Shown: in pieces, positions 35,856 through 45,590 of the stretch
How positions within the stretch are numbered: position 1 is the first letter of the stretch
How the letters are laid out: the number at the start of each line of letters is the position of its first letter
NCBI GenBank assembly: GCA_016927475.1
Contig: JAFGMO010000091.1
Span: 62,001 to 126,000 of the forward strand
From: Candidatus Aminicenantota bacterium
GTDB taxonomy: Bacteria; Acidobacteriota; Aminicenantia; Aminicenantales; Aminicenantaceae
Length of the DNA stretch: 64,000 bases
Reading direction: 5' to 3'
Translations under genes and position numbers: made by a program
Notes under the pieces: generated by a model
Seen by the model: the letters and a program-made list of their open reading frames with translations, nothing else
The model's database searches: none
What the model was told of the DNA's origin: nothing

Positions 35856-36134
35856 GTGAAACGAAACCATAACGAATTCAAAAGAACCGCAAGTAAGATC
35901 AAAGCTATCGCCCACCCCATGCGGTTAAAGCTTCTGTCCGAACTGATGAAAAAGGAATGTTGTGTGGGTGAGATTCAAAATTGTCTCGCCATTTCTCAAC
36001 CGAATGCTTCTCAGCATTTGAAAATCCTGAAAGATGCAGAAATTGTGGAAGGCCGTCGTGATAAAAACAGGATCTGTTACCGCATAAAGGATGCTTCCAT
36101 TATCAAGGTTCTACAGAGTCTTTTCGAAAATTAA
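35856..36134 (+). CDS. ArsR/SmtB-family winged-helix regulator
   Basis: The product is 92 residues, all of it an ArsR wHTH domain: IKAIAHPMRLKLLSELMKKECCVGEI, recognition helix ISQPNASQHLKILKDAEIVEGRRDKNRICYRI. The usual metal-binding CxC of alpha-3 is CC here, with another Cys five residues on, so the ligand might be a metal or a thiol-reactive signal. The GTG start has GGAG eight bases upstream. Target genes are unknown; the leader and promoter upstream suggest regulated expression. The gene at 36212 follows on the same strand. Confidence 0.87.
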   Translation: MKRNHNEFKRTASKIKAIAHPMRLKLLSELMKKECCVGEIQNCLAISQPNASQHLKILKDAEIVEGRRDKNRICYRIKDASIIKVLQSLFEN

Positions 36135-36211
36135 GTCGTCGGAATATCCCAATTTTCTTTTTTTAAGCAAAAAATACGGATTATGACGTTTAAAGGTGTC
36201 GGATCACCGGT

Positions 36212-36928
36212 ATGAATCTTTCTCAGAAAGAGGAGAACCGGTACCTTATAAAACACCTCAACCACCGGCAGGTCGGACCTTATCGTCTTTATTCTGAAAT
36301 CAAACCGAAACGCCGGTCGGGGCATCGTGATGTTGATCTTTATATTGAGGATGAGACCGGACGGATGAGCGTTACCCCCATCGTTTGCGGCCTTTTTAGC
36401 TTTGGTCGTTATGATCATGGAATCCTGCCCTGGTTGGATATGCATTTCAGAGTACAGACGAGATTTGAAAATGAAGAGCCTTTTTTTCTCAGTCAAAAAG
36501 AGTCTTGTGAAGAAAAGCTCTTTCGAACTCTCGGTGAGCTTATCGCCGAAGGTGGAATGATTTTCGTTTCTTACCTTACGGATATCACATGGGATTTTAT
36601 AAGTCCGATTCATGAGTTGACAAGGAAAGTTTTGAACTTTCGGAACCCTGATATTCCTCCGGCCGCAACTCCTCTGGGGCGGCTGCTTTTTTTTAGCGGT
36701 TGCCGTAACATCAAGGGAAATGTCTATGACGTGCAGGGTTCGGGCCGCATCGCTGGAGAGAAGTCGGATAACGCCGCTGTAGAAGAGCTGTTTACAGAAA
36801 ATCTTGATAAACGTTTGAATAAATATCTATCAAGTCCTGTTTTAGCCGATCATGCTCGAATTGAATCCATATGCAGGCAAAATGCCCGTGTTATTCTTGA
36901 AAGCTTAGCCCCCGTCCGAAATCGCTGA
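36212..36928 (+). CDS. conserved-looking protein of unknown function
   Basis: The product is 238 residues, soluble, with no signal peptide. Patterns such as GPYRLYSEIKPKRRSGHRDVDLYIEDETGR and MHFRVQTRFENEEPFFLSQ look like a conserved alpha/beta domain; the segment AATPLGRLLFFSGCRNIKG is notable. I recall a DUF of similar form but cannot name it safely. It is 77 bases after the ArsR gene and could be its target. The start has no good ribosome site. Confidence 0.65.
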   Translation: MNLSQKEENRYLIKHLNHRQVGPYRLYSEIKPKRRSGHRDVDLYIEDETGRMSVTPIVCGLFSFGRYDHGILPWLDMHFRVQTRFENEEPFFLSQKESCEEKLFRTLGELIAEGGMIFVSYLTDITWDFISPIHELTRKVLNFRNPDIPPAATPLGRLLFFSGCRNIKGNVYDVQGSGRIAGEKSDNAAVEELFTENLDKRLNKYLSSPVLADHARIESICRQNARVILESLAPVRNR

Positions 36929-37069
36929 GCCTGGTTTCTTATCATATATAGCGAGAAATAACCTTGCTATTCCGTTTCATATTCACTATCCTGAATTTTT
37001 AAACGGAGAAAACCGTCATCTGGTTTTTTTCTGTCCTTTATTCCATGACTGGTTTCAAAGGAGGTCGAC

Positions 37070-38434
37070 ATGAACTTACGTCATCTGTCTTTTCCTCAGG
37101 CTCCATTGATCAAAACGCCTCCACCCGGGCCGAAGTCCCGGGAACTTCTTGATTTCCAAGCTGAGTATGAGGGCTCTGCCGTTTCGTATCCCAGGGGATT
37201 GCCTATGGCGCTTCAAAGAGGAAGAGGAGCGACGGTAGAAGATGTTGATGGGAATATCTACATCGATTTTTTTGGTGGAGCTGCTGTTTTGAATGTCGGC
37301 CATTCCCATCCGGATGTTGTCGCGGCAGCATTGGCCCAGGTCTCCGAGTTGACTCATTCTCTGGATGTTCCCAATCCGGCTCGGCGGGCTTTGGTAGAAC
37401 GCCTTTTATCTTTATTGCCTGATCCCTTGCATAAAGTTTTTTTCGGAGGCCCGACCGGATCGGATGCCGTTGAGTCCGCCGTAAAACTGGCTAAGTTCAA
37501 CACAAAAAGATATCCTCTTATCGCTTTTTCAGGTGGATATCACGGTATGAGCGCCGGAGCTCTTTCTTTATGCAGCGGGCTTTCTTTTAAGGAAGATTTT
37601 CTTCCTTTGATTGCTGAAGTCCATTTTTGTCCTTATGCCTACTGCTACCGGTGCCCTTTTCAAAAAAAACCTGAATCCTGTAACCTTGAATGTGCCCATT
37701 ACCTGGAAGTTGTTTTGACTGATCCCCATTCAGGCGTCGGCAGGCCGGCTGCGATCATCGTGGAAGCCATTCAAGGTGAAGGCGGTTCGGTTGTTCCCCC
37801 TGAAGATTTCATCGCTTTCATACGTGAATTATGCCACAAGCTGGAAATTATTCTAATTATCGACGAGATACAAACAGGATTCGGACGGACGGGTAAAATG
37901 TTTGCTTTCCAGCATTCCGGCATCATCCCGGATATCGTTACCTTCAGCAAAGCCCTGGGAGGTTTAGGTTTTCCTATTTCCTGTATAGCCTATAGGAAGG
38001 AGTTGGATACTTTACCGCCGGGTAAACATATCGGGACTTTTCGCGGTAATGTTGTTGCTTATGCCGCTGGCCGGGCTGCCCTGGACTTTATAACGGATAA
38101 AAACCTGCCCGGACACGCTCAACAGTTGGGCGGAAGGGTGATCGAAGAGCTGAAATCCCTGGAAAAGGACTCAAAATCCGTGGGAGATATCCGGGGAGCA
38201 GGCTTGATGCTGGGTGTCGAGTTTGTCTTGGACCGGTCGAGCAAAAAACCGGCACCCGAAGTTGCCCGGAAGGTTCGATCCCTTTGCCATAAGAGAGGGC
38301 TTCTTATTGAGATCGGTGGGCACTATTTTAATGTAGCCCGTTTTCTTCCGCCGCTGGTTCTAACGGAAGATCTGGCCGACGAAGGAGTAAGGATTTTCAA
38401 AGAGGCGGTTAAAGAAGCGGAAGATTCATTATGA
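37070..38434 (+). CDS. class III PLP-dependent aminotransferase
   Basis: The product is 454 residues. The family motifs are clear: DVDGNIYIDFFGGAAVLNVGHSHP, GGPTGSDAVESAVKLAK, the PLP-phosphate loop AFSGGYHGMS, IIDEIQTGFGRTGKMFA with the PLP-binding Asp, and VTFSKALGGLGFP with the Schiff-base Lys. The closest characterised groups are diaminobutyrate and 4-aminobutyrate 2-oxoglutarate transaminases. Substrate cannot be fixed from sequence. A Cys-rich insertion (CPYAYCYRCPFQKKPESCNLECAHY) occurs after the PLP region, as in some relatives. A GGAGG site precedes the ATG. Confidence 0.9.
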   Translation: MNLRHLSFPQAPLIKTPPPGPKSRELLDFQAEYEGSAVSYPRGLPMALQRGRGATVEDVDGNIYIDFFGGAAVLNVGHSHPDVVAAALAQVSELTHSLDVPNPARRALVERLLSLLPDPLHKVFFGGPTGSDAVESAVKLAKFNTKRYPLIAFSGGYHGMSAGALSLCSGLSFKEDFLPLIAEVHFCPYAYCYRCPFQKKPESCNLECAHYLEVVLTDPHSGVGRPAAIIVEAIQGEGGSVVPPEDFIAFIRELCHKLEIILIIDEIQTGFGRTGKMFAFQHSGIIPDIVTFSKALGGLGFPISCIAYRKELDTLPPGKHIGTFRGNVVAYAAGRAALDFITDKNLPGHAQQLGGRVIEELKSLEKDSKSVGDIRGAGLMLGVEFVLDRSSKKPAPEVARKVRSLCHKRGLLIEIGGHYFNVARFLPPLVLTEDLADEGVRIFKEAVKEAEDSL

Positions 38435-38444
38435 ATGATGCAGG

Positions 38445-38861
38445 CTAATGTATTTTAAGCTTATATTCTCTATGCCATCCATGTTCGTCTTCAAAGAATT
38501 TTTCCAATTTTAATTTTTCCACATGAGAACGAATCGCTTTTCTGAATTCGAATGAAGGATCTATGAAGTTGATGCCTACTTCGAACATTTCGTTTGAATA
38601 GATGTTTTTTACCCAACGGACGCTGCCGAGTGTGCAGAGAATCCTTGGAGGATTTTCCAATTGTAGGTCAATCTTGACTTTGGCATCGACGGGAATAAAA
38701 ATGGGGGTCATGATACGAACTCCGGACGAAGAAATATCCTTAGAGATATGATGGATGATCTTTCGATGATTTGGTTCGTTTTCTGTCTGACAACAAGTGA
38801 TGGTAATCAAACTGTGCGAAAAAAGACGCTCAGTTCGCCTTTTATTTTTCACCGGTACCAT
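38445..38861 (-). CDS. PilZ-domain (c-di-GMP receptor) protein
   Basis: About 138 residues. Both halves of the c-di-GMP site are present: RRTER near the N-terminus (RxxxR) and DISSSGVRI (D/NxSxxG). The rest is a single beta-barrel domain ending in basic helices. Such proteins act as c-di-GMP sensors, alone or as adaptors. Start is ambiguous between ATG 38861 and GTG 38852; the frame is open further upstream but without conserved sequence. It converges with the aminotransferase gene. Confidence 0.8.
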   Translation of the reverse strand: MVPVKNKRRTERLFSHSLITITCCQTENEPNHRKIIHHISKDISSSGVRIMTPIFIPVDAKVKIDLQLENPPRILCTLGSVRWVKNIYSNEMFEVGINFIDPSFEFRKAIRSHVEKLKLEKFFEDEHGWHREYKLKIH

Positions 38862-39025
38862 TCCCCTGCTCTTATATAATTTAAGAGATATGGTATAAAA
38901 TGTCAAATGAAATGAACTGTTCAAAACACTGTACAATATGATGGCAATTTGGGTTTTGACTCGAGGGCGTTCCTGTGCTAGCCTGGACCGTCTTTGGATT
39001 TCACGGCTTAAAGGAGAAAAATACT

Positions 39026-40249
39026 ATGGATTCCACATTTGTCCGGAGTCTTTATTCTTCACTTGATCCCAATATAGCCTTGTTCGAGAATGCGGGCGGG
39101 ACTCAGGTTCCTGATATCGTCATGGCACAGGCAGCAGATTTTTATGGAAAGCTCAATGTTCAGCCGGGTTATCCTTATCAAAAATCCATGGATTGTCTTC
39201 AAGTCCTGAATGAAGCCCATGATGCCGCAGGGAGATTTATCGGTGTTCAAACCTCCGGCCGGATCGTGTTGGGCCCTTCGGCCACGGCCCTTAACCGGAT
39301 GATGGCTGTTGCCCTTCTAGAGCGCTTTAAGCCTGGAGATGAAATTATTGTAACCGTCTCAGATCATGAAGCCAACGTCTCGCCTTGGATGTATTTGAAA
39401 AGATACGGTATCGAGGTCAAAATATGGAACATCGATCCTGGCACGTTCGAACTGGAGGTTAAAAATCTCAAAGAACTGATCACGCCGCGCACCGTTCTTG
39501 TGGCTTTTCCTCATATTTCAAACGTTTTGGGGACGGTCAATGATATCGTCGCTTTGACGTCGATTGTCCATGATGCAGGTGCTTTAGCCTATGTTGATGG
39601 TGTGGCTTCCGTTCCCCATGTATACGTCGATGTCGAATCGACCGGGGTTGATTTTTATGTTTATTCCTTATACAAGACTTTCGGCCCTCATATGGCGGCC
39701 CTCTATGTGCGCCGGGAGCTTCTTCAATCGCTTGAGGGGGCCAATCATTTTTTTCTTAATGATATGATTCCAAAAAAATTTGAGCTGGGTACCCCCAACT
39801 TAGAAGGATGTGCCGCTGTTCTGGGGGTTGAGGAATATTTTTCTATCATTCAGAAGCATGAGTTTGGAAATGGAAAGGGAAAAAACAATCCTTTTCCCGT
39901 TGTCATGAAGGCGGTCAAGGAGTATGAAAAGGGATTGACGGCCAGGCTTCTGGAAGGATTGGCCGAAAGCGATCGAATACGGATTATCGGTTTTTCCAAA
40001 GACCAGCAGCCGGAGCGACGGGTTCCCGTGGTTTCTTTCACAGTAGAAGGGATCCAGCCCCGGGACGCAGCGGAAAAACTGGCGGAAAGAGGAATCGCCG
40101 TCGGCTGCGGCCATTTTTATGCCTACAGGCTGGTAGATTTTTTGGGATTGATGGAGAAAGGAGGAGTACTGCGGGCAAGCCTTGTCCATTACAATACTTT
40201 GGAGGAAGCGGACAGGTTTTTACAGGCTCTTTTTTCCATCCTTGATTGA
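39026..40249 (+). CDS. cysteine desulfurase-like class V PLP aminotransferase
   Basis: About 407 residues. N-terminus FENAGGTQVPD, DHEANVSPWMYLKRYG, AYVDGVASVPH with the PLP-binding Asp, and SLYKTFGPHMAALYVR with the Schiff-base Lys, as in the cysteine desulfurase-like subfamily rather than NifS/IscS. C-terminal part GIAVGCGHFYAYRL is typical. A GC(G)H motif is present but the mobile Cys loop of true desulfurases is not clear, so a different substrate is possible. ATG 39026 follows AAGGAG; the frame also opens upstream. Confidence 0.87.
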   Translation: MDSTFVRSLYSSLDPNIALFENAGGTQVPDIVMAQAADFYGKLNVQPGYPYQKSMDCLQVLNEAHDAAGRFIGVQTSGRIVLGPSATALNRMMAVALLERFKPGDEIIVTVSDHEANVSPWMYLKRYGIEVKIWNIDPGTFELEVKNLKELITPRTVLVAFPHISNVLGTVNDIVALTSIVHDAGALAYVDGVASVPHVYVDVESTGVDFYVYSLYKTFGPHMAALYVRRELLQSLEGANHFFLNDMIPKKFELGTPNLEGCAAVLGVEEYFSIIQKHEFGNGKGKNNPFPVVMKAVKEYEKGLTARLLEGLAESDRIRIIGFSKDQQPERRVPVVSFTVEGIQPRDAAEKLAERGIAVGCGHFYAYRLVDFLGLMEKGGVLRASLVHYNTLEEADRFLQALFSILD

Positions 40250-40411
40250 GCAGGTTCATGCATCAGCTATAATTATGGAAGGTCATTGTACAGAGAATAA
40301 AAAAACTGCAAAAAACACCTAGGGCCATAAATATTAGACCGCATGATCCATCATTTTCTTCCAAGGGAACCATAAAATATCACTTTCTTTTTTTATCAGG
40401 AGGCATATATT

Positions 40412-40738
40412 ATGGTTAAGATGAAAGATTATCACGAATCCCTAGAATCCATTCCGGGTATCGGTCCGAAACTGGCATCTGATTTGAAAAGGCTTGGTAT
40501 TCAGAAAGTTTATGATTTAAAGCAGCGGGATCCGGAAAGGTTGTACGACAGGCTATGCGCCCTTAAGGGCTGTCGAATCGACCGTTGTGTTCTTTATTGT
40601 TTCCGCTGCGCAGTCCACTATGCTCAGGAAGAGAAGCCCCGCCCGGAGCTTCTCAAGTGGTGGAACTGGAAAAACAGGAAATTAGAAAGCACACAACGCA
40701 AAGGGACAAAGCCGCAGTATGGGATCAGCCGGATATAA
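40412..40738 (+). CDS. helix-hairpin-helix protein, Cdd1/'pathogenicity locus' family
   Basis: The product is 108 residues. An HhH motif (ESIPGIGPKLASDLKRLGIQKVYDL) is followed by the family-specific stretch RLCALKGCRIDRCVLYCFRCAVHYAQEEKPRPELLKWWNW with several Cys residues. The Cdd1 family is small and of unknown function; the HhH suggests nucleic-acid binding. AGGAGG precedes the ATG with good spacing. It ends 38 bases before the BNR protein gene. Confidence 0.85.
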   Translation: MVKMKDYHESLESIPGIGPKLASDLKRLGIQKVYDLKQRDPERLYDRLCALKGCRIDRCVLYCFRCAVHYAQEEKPRPELLKWWNWKNRKLESTQRKGTKPQYGISRI

Positions 40739-40776
40739 AGATTTTTTTGTCCGGTGTTGAAACAACATCAGGAAAG

Positions 40777-42933
40777 ATGCTGGGTTCCATTTTCGGAAAA
40801 TCAAAGATTCCCGGCCGAAGTGCCGTTCTGATCATTTTTGCTGTATGCCTGTTTGGTGGGATTTCGTTTGCTTCAGAACGGGCTGAAAAATGGGTGGAAC
40901 TGGGTCCCGCTCCCATAGGCGACCTAAGAACAACCGGAAGAATTTCGGCATTGGCTGTCAGCCGTTCCGATCCAAACCTCTATTATGCGGCGGGTGCCGA
41001 CGGAGGGGTTTGGAGATCGAGGAATGGGGGCGAGTCGTGGATTCCCCTGACCGATAATTTGCCGACAACAGCTATGGGTGCCTTAGCCCTTGACCCGAAA
41101 GACGAGAGAATTATTTACGCGGGTTCAGGGGAGGCAAATTTTGCCAACCATTCCCGTTTTGGTCTGGGAATTTACAAATCCACGGACGGTGGTGATACCT
41201 GGACGGTACTGGGGGAGGAGATATTCGGCGGTCGCTGTATCTCACGGATTCTGATCGATTTTGACAATACAAAAATTGTTTATGCCGCGGTGACGCATGC
41301 CGGCGGCCTTCCTTCCTTTGATTTTAATATGGCTGCCGCTAAGGGACATCCTCAAGCCGGCGGACCTCTTGGTGTTTTCCGTTCTAAGGACGGAGGGAGG
41401 ACATGGGAGCATCTGACCAACGGTCTTCCCGGAGATCTTTCCGTCACCGATCTGGCCATGGATGCCACTGATCCGCTGACCTTATACGCAGGTGTCGGAC
41501 ATGTTTTCGGCCATAACCTCAATGGCGTTTACAAAACCGTAAATGGCGGAGATTCCTGGGTGAGGCTCGATGAATTATCAGCCGGGAATTTCGGGCGGAT
41601 ATCTCTGGGAATGACCCCGGCTGATCCCAAATATATTTACGCTTGCCTGATCAAGGCGGCGACACCGACGGGAGACGAAGCGGAGACACTCAATGTCTAT
41701 CGAAGCCTTGACGCCGGTGATACCTGGACCGCTATGACTCTCGACAGCATCCATTCCACTTACGGTTGGTATCTCAATACGCTGGTCGTCGGCCGGCAAA
41801 ATCCCGACCTCGTTTTTACGGGAGGAATAGCTCTCTGGCGTACAGAAGACGGCGGTTATTCATGGGATGATGTCCGCAAAAACCAGCACGTTGATTTTCA
41901 TGCGCTTGTCTGGGATGCGTCGGGCCGGCTCCTTGCCGGAAACGACGGCGGTATTTTTCGGTCTGCTGACAATGGGGAAACGTGGACTCCTCTCAACGAG
42001 GGATTGGGGATTGTACAGTTTTATGCCGGGTTATCTCTTCATCCCACAAATCCTGATGTGCTTTTCGGGGGCACGCAGGATAACGGCACTCTCAAGAGGA
42101 ATGGACCGGCCAAGGACAATTGGATATCGGTCGCCGGAAGGGATGGAGGATGTACGGGAATAAAACCTTCCTATCCTGACTTGGTATTGGTCGAAACTCA
42201 AGGGTCCGGAAACATTTACCGTTCAGCGGATGGAGGAGAACACTTTGTTTTTTCCGGAAGGAAGATCAATATCAATGACAGGAACTGCTTTATCCCGCCG
42301 TTTGTCTTTGATTCGGAAAACGACAACCGCCTGCTCTATGCCACTCACCGTATCTATGAAAGTATAAATAACGGGATACACTGGTATATATTGAGCGACG
42401 ATTTGACTTTAGGGAAGGGAGCGGTTCGAAGCCTGGTTTTGGCGCCCTCCCGTTCCTCCTTCGTGTATGCGGCTACAAATGACGGTCTTATCCTGGTCAG
42501 TTCGGATGGAGGAAGAACGTGGCAGAAATCCCTTGAGAATATTCCCGGTTGGCCCCGAATTCAGCGGCAGTTCGCCGTGCATCCCCAAGAACATCTTGAG
42601 GCTTATCTGGCTGTGGGTTGGTTTGGCGTCGATCAGGTCTTAAAAACGGCGGACGGAGGCAAAACCTGGATTTGTATTGACGGCGATCTTCCCGACCTGC
42701 CCGTGAATATCGTAACCCTGGACGAACGAACGGATCCTCCCGTTATTTACTTGGGAACGGAGAAAGGCGTTTATCGTTCCTATGACGGAGGAGCACATTG
42801 GGCGGTCTATGGAACGGGACTTCCCAACTGTGCCGTCGTAGATCTTCTTATCGATAAGGATCACAGCCGGCTTTTAGCTGCAACCCAAGGCAGAGGAGTG
42901 TGGGAAATTCCTCTAACCGTTTTTGTGGAATAA
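40777..42933 (+). CDS. secreted BNR/sortilin-like repeat protein
   Basis: About 718 residues. A signal peptide (AVLIIFAVCLFGGISFA) is followed by tandem propeller blades with repeated Asp boxes: RSRNGGESW, KSTDGGDTW, RSKDGGRTW, KTVNGGDSW, RSLDAGDTW, RTEDGGYSW, RSYDGGAHW, and the closing TQGRGVWEIP. It is a paralog of the proteins at 1-1095 and 58331-61021 but shorter. No catalytic residues can be assigned. ATG 40777 has AGGA just upstream. It converges on the hydantoin operon. Confidence 0.87.
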   Translation: MLGSIFGKSKIPGRSAVLIIFAVCLFGGISFASERAEKWVELGPAPIGDLRTTGRISALAVSRSDPNLYYAAGADGGVWRSRNGGESWIPLTDNLPTTAMGALALDPKDERIIYAGSGEANFANHSRFGLGIYKSTDGGDTWTVLGEEIFGGRCISRILIDFDNTKIVYAAVTHAGGLPSFDFNMAAAKGHPQAGGPLGVFRSKDGGRTWEHLTNGLPGDLSVTDLAMDATDPLTLYAGVGHVFGHNLNGVYKTVNGGDSWVRLDELSAGNFGRISLGMTPADPKYIYACLIKAATPTGDEAETLNVYRSLDAGDTWTAMTLDSIHSTYGWYLNTLVVGRQNPDLVFTGGIALWRTEDGGYSWDDVRKNQHVDFHALVWDASGRLLAGNDGGIFRSADNGETWTPLNEGLGIVQFYAGLSLHPTNPDVLFGGTQDNGTLKRNGPAKDNWISVAGRDGGCTGIKPSYPDLVLVETQGSGNIYRSADGGEHFVFSGRKININDRNCFIPPFVFDSENDNRLLYATHRIYESINNGIHWYILSDDLTLGKGAVRSLVLAPSRSSFVYAATNDGLILVSSDGGRTWQKSLENIPGWPRIQRQFAVHPQEHLEAYLAVGWFGVDQVLKTADGGKTWICIDGDLPDLPVNIVTLDERTDPPVIYLGTEKGVYRSYDGGAHWAVYGTGLPNCAVVDLLIDKDHSRLLAATQGRGVWEIPLTVFVE

Positions 42934-42952
42934 AAAGACCGGCCTTCCCCTT

Positions 42953-43624
42953 TTATCCTTTGGGATCATAGCGCCTGACCTTGCTTGTTGATATTCCGGC
43001 CTCCGCGAATCCAACAGCCAGGAAAAGCGCGCAAACCACACCGTCCAGAATGGGGACATCGAGTTTGCCGCACAGCTTTTTGTCCATGCCGGTGAGGCCT
43101 GCGCAGCCTAAAACGAGGACTTCAGCGCCGTCTTTTTCAACGGCGGTTTTGGCCGCTTTGCCGTACATCTCCATTTCCCCACCGCCGCTTGTTTTTTCCG
43201 GAGCCCTGACGGAAGCCAGAAGCCCTTCCAGGTGATAAGTCCGGGCCTGCACTTCCTTGTTGGGGATGGAATGAGGATTGTCCGTTAAAACGGAAAACCG
43301 GTGGCCCAACATAGTGGCCAGCTTCATGGAGGCTTCCCCGATACCCACCACCGGTTTGGTCGTGATCTCTTTCAAAACATCCAGGTGGGGATCGCTGTGG
43401 CAGGCGACAATGAAGGCATCATATTTTTTTTCATTCTCTTTGAGGAGTTTGATCATGCCCGGGGCCGACAGGGCCTGGTCCTCGTAGGTCTCTATAAATC
43501 CCTGGGCTCCGGGAGTGGATTTTGCGTCGACCTCGAAACGCCCCCTGGAAAATTTCCTTGCGGTTCTAAGAATGGCGGCCGTCATCTCGGGATCGCTGTT
43601 GGGGTTTATGATCAATACTTTCAT
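42953..43624 (-). CDS. Asp/Glu/hydantoin racemase family protein
   Basis: The product is 223 residues. The two-Cys catalytic arrangement of the superfamily is seen in VACHSDPHLD and LGCAGLTGM, with N-terminal LIINPNSDPEMTAAI. It is last in an operon with a hydantoinase, a symporter and an unknown protein, which favours hydantoin racemase over aspartate or glutamate racemase. It would racemise 5-substituted hydantoins so that the enantiospecific hydantoinase can use them. Confidence 0.85.
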   Translation of the reverse strand: MKVLIINPNSDPEMTAAILRTARKFSRGRFEVDAKSTPGAQGFIETYEDQALSAPGMIKLLKENEKKYDAFIVACHSDPHLDVLKEITTKPVVGIGEASMKLATMLGHRFSVLTDNPHSIPNKEVQARTYHLEGLLASVRAPEKTSGGGEMEMYGKAAKTAVEKDGAEVLVLGCAGLTGMDKKLCGKLDVPILDGVVCALFLAVGFAEAGISTSKVRRYDPKG

Positions 43625-43636
43625 GGAAGCCTCCGT

Positions 43637-44107
43637 TCACTCTTCCTTAATAAGCATATAAGGGGACCGGGCTGATTTTTGATTCAGTTTTTCCTGGATG
43701 ACCTCTTCCGGGTAGCTGAGAAGCCGCATGAATTCCTGTGAAATCTTTTGCCGCGCTTTTTTATTGTATTTTCCCTCTTTTTCCAGATGCCGCTTTTTTT
43801 TCTTGAGTTCCAGGTATGATTCGAGGATTTTATCGGTTTTATAATAGAGAAGAGACCATTTGTTTCTGGTGAATTCTTCTGCCTGGAGGTCCGTAATAAG
43901 CAGGTTTTTCTCCAGGTAGGATTTGATACCGAATTCCTCGACCATTTTTTGGGAAGCCGGTCCGACAACTTCAAAGTCTTCGGGTAAAAGCGGAGGGCTG
44001 AGGGCCAGTTTTTTCACGCCGCATGCGACCATTTCAACAAAGCAGTTGATCATGCCTAACTGAAAAGATAACCGGTCAACAGAAAAATGTTCTTTTTTTT
44101 GCTTCAT
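43637..44107 (-). CDS. unknown protein of the hydantoin operon
   Basis: The product is 156 residues, soluble, rich in Lys and Glu. Its first half has a conserved look (MINCFVEMVACGVKKLALSPPLLPEDFE), and its second half is helical. I do not recognise a family. The ATG lies within the 3' end of the symporter gene (32-base overlap) and GGAGGAAG precedes it; 12 bases separate it from the racemase gene, so it is part of the operon. The context suggests a role in hydantoin or purine/pyrimidine use. Confidence 0.75.
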   Translation of the reverse strand: MKQKKEHFSVDRLSFQLGMINCFVEMVACGVKKLALSPPLLPEDFEVVGPASQKMVEEFGIKSYLEKNLLITDLQAEEFTRNKWSLLYYKTDKILESYLELKKKKRHLEKEGKYNKKARQKISQEFMRLLSYPEEVIQEKLNQKSARSPYMLIKEE

Positions 44108-45569
44108 GGTTCGTCTTCCTCCAATTTAGGTTGAGGATCCGGCGAAAAAGGTTTTTTACCCTGGGACTGCGGACATATTGTCGAGAGACGTCCGTCAGGG
44201 ATGTGGCGTACTTGTTGCGTCTCTCCAAATAGTCCCTCATCAGAATGAAAAAGGCGCCGCTCAAGGCCAGGACGGCGATGAGGTTGGGAATGGCACAGAT
44301 CCCGACCGCAACATTAGCGAAGACCCATAGTTTATCCACGTCAGCCACCCCTGCGAAAATTACGGCTGGAATGAAGTAAAACCACCTCAGGTATTTCATC
44401 GGCCTGCTGCCGAAGGCATGGAAAATGGAGGTTTCATAATAAATGAAAAAACCGATCTGGGTTGTCAAACAGAATGTCAGGATCGAAAACGAAAGCAGCA
44501 GCCGGGCTGCCTGAACGGGCAGGACGGTGGAGAAAGCCGTTATGACCAGCTCGATACCGGATTGACCGCTGGAGAGTGTGCCCGTAGAGAGGACGGCAAA
44601 GGAAGTGATGGTACAGATGATGAAAGTGACGACGAACACTTCAAAAGCTCCCCAAATTCCCTGTTTGAAAGGGTGGGGAGTGTCTGCTGTGGCATGGGCC
44701 ATGGGAGCCGTTCCCAACCCGGCCTCGTTGGAAAGCATGCCTTTAGCCATGCCGTTTTTGATAGCCGCGGAGACGGCTGCGCCGGCGAATCCGCCGGCCG
44801 CCGGAATGGGAGAAAAAGCATGTTTGAAAACCAGGCCGAAAACTAGAGGAATTCTGTCAAAATGAAAGAAAAAAAGGATCAATCCTCCCAGGACGTAAAC
44901 AACGGACATCAGGGGGACCAGGGTTTCACAGAAGCGGCCGATCCTCTTGAATCCTCCGATGACGACGGCGGCGGTCGTGACGGCCATCAACCCTGTCACA
45001 AGGTAGGGATTAATCCCGTAACTTGAAAGGAAAGCCCGTCCCACTGTATGGGATTGGAGAAGGGAAGCGCAGAAGACTGCATTGACGAACATGCTCATGC
45101 TGAAGATGCGGGCCAGTACGTTCCAACCCAAGCCTTTTTTGATGTAGTACATGGGGCCGCCGTGAACTTTTCCGCCCGGTTCCACTTCCCGGTAGTGTAC
45201 GGCTAAAGTGATCTCAGCTGTTTTGGTGATCATGCTGATAAACGCCAGCAGCCACATCCAGAATATGGCACCCGGCCCTCCCACCGACAGGGCCGTGGCT
45301 ACTCCGGCGATGCTTCCCATTCCTACGGTGCTGGCCAGGGCCGTGGATGTCGCCTGGAAAGGCGTCATGATGCCTCCGCTTCCGGCAGCACTCTTCCGAA
45401 AGAAACCACCGAAAGTCGTACGAAAGATGAGGGGTATTTTTCTCATCTGAAAAAACCGGGATTTGATGGTAAGGTATAAGGAGACGGAAGCAATAAAGAT
45501 CATCGTCCATGGTCCCCATAGAATTTTCTGGTCAAAAAGGTTGATGACATTAAGAAAATGATCAAGCAT
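44076..45569 (-). CDS. sodium:alanine (AGCS-family) symporter
   Basis: The product is 497 residues with about 11 membrane helices. AGCS signatures are clear: FQATSTALASTVGMGSIAGVATAL, GGPGAIFWMWLLAF, MITKTAEITLAVHYRE, GKVHGGPMYYIKKGLG, and SNEAGLGTAPMAHA. The family imports alanine, glycine or related amino acids with sodium. Placed between the hydantoinase and the racemase, it may carry a hydantoin-derived amino acid or an amidated substrate; that is inference. Only 21 bases from the hydantoinase stop. Confidence 0.92.
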   Translation of the reverse strand: MLDHFLNVINLFDQKILWGPWTMIFIASVSLYLTIKSRFFQMRKIPLIFRTTFGGFFRKSAAGSGGIMTPFQATSTALASTVGMGSIAGVATALSVGGPGAIFWMWLLAFISMITKTAEITLAVHYREVEPGGKVHGGPMYYIKKGLGWNVLARIFSMSMFVNAVFCASLLQSHTVGRAFLSSYGINPYLVTGLMAVTTAAVVIGGFKRIGRFCETLVPLMSVVYVLGGLILFFFHFDRIPLVFGLVFKHAFSPIPAAGGFAGAAVSAAIKNGMAKGMLSNEAGLGTAPMAHATADTPHPFKQGIWGAFEVFVVTFIICTITSFAVLSTGTLSSGQSGIELVITAFSTVLPVQAARLLLSFSILTFCLTTQIGFFIYYETSIFHAFGSRPMKYLRWFYFIPAVIFAGVADVDKLWVFANVAVGICAIPNLIAVLALSGAFFILMRDYLERRNKYATSLTDVSRQYVRSPRVKNLFRRILNLNWRKTNHEAKKRTFFC

Positions 45570-45590
45570 AAAAGTTATCCATAGGAGATT

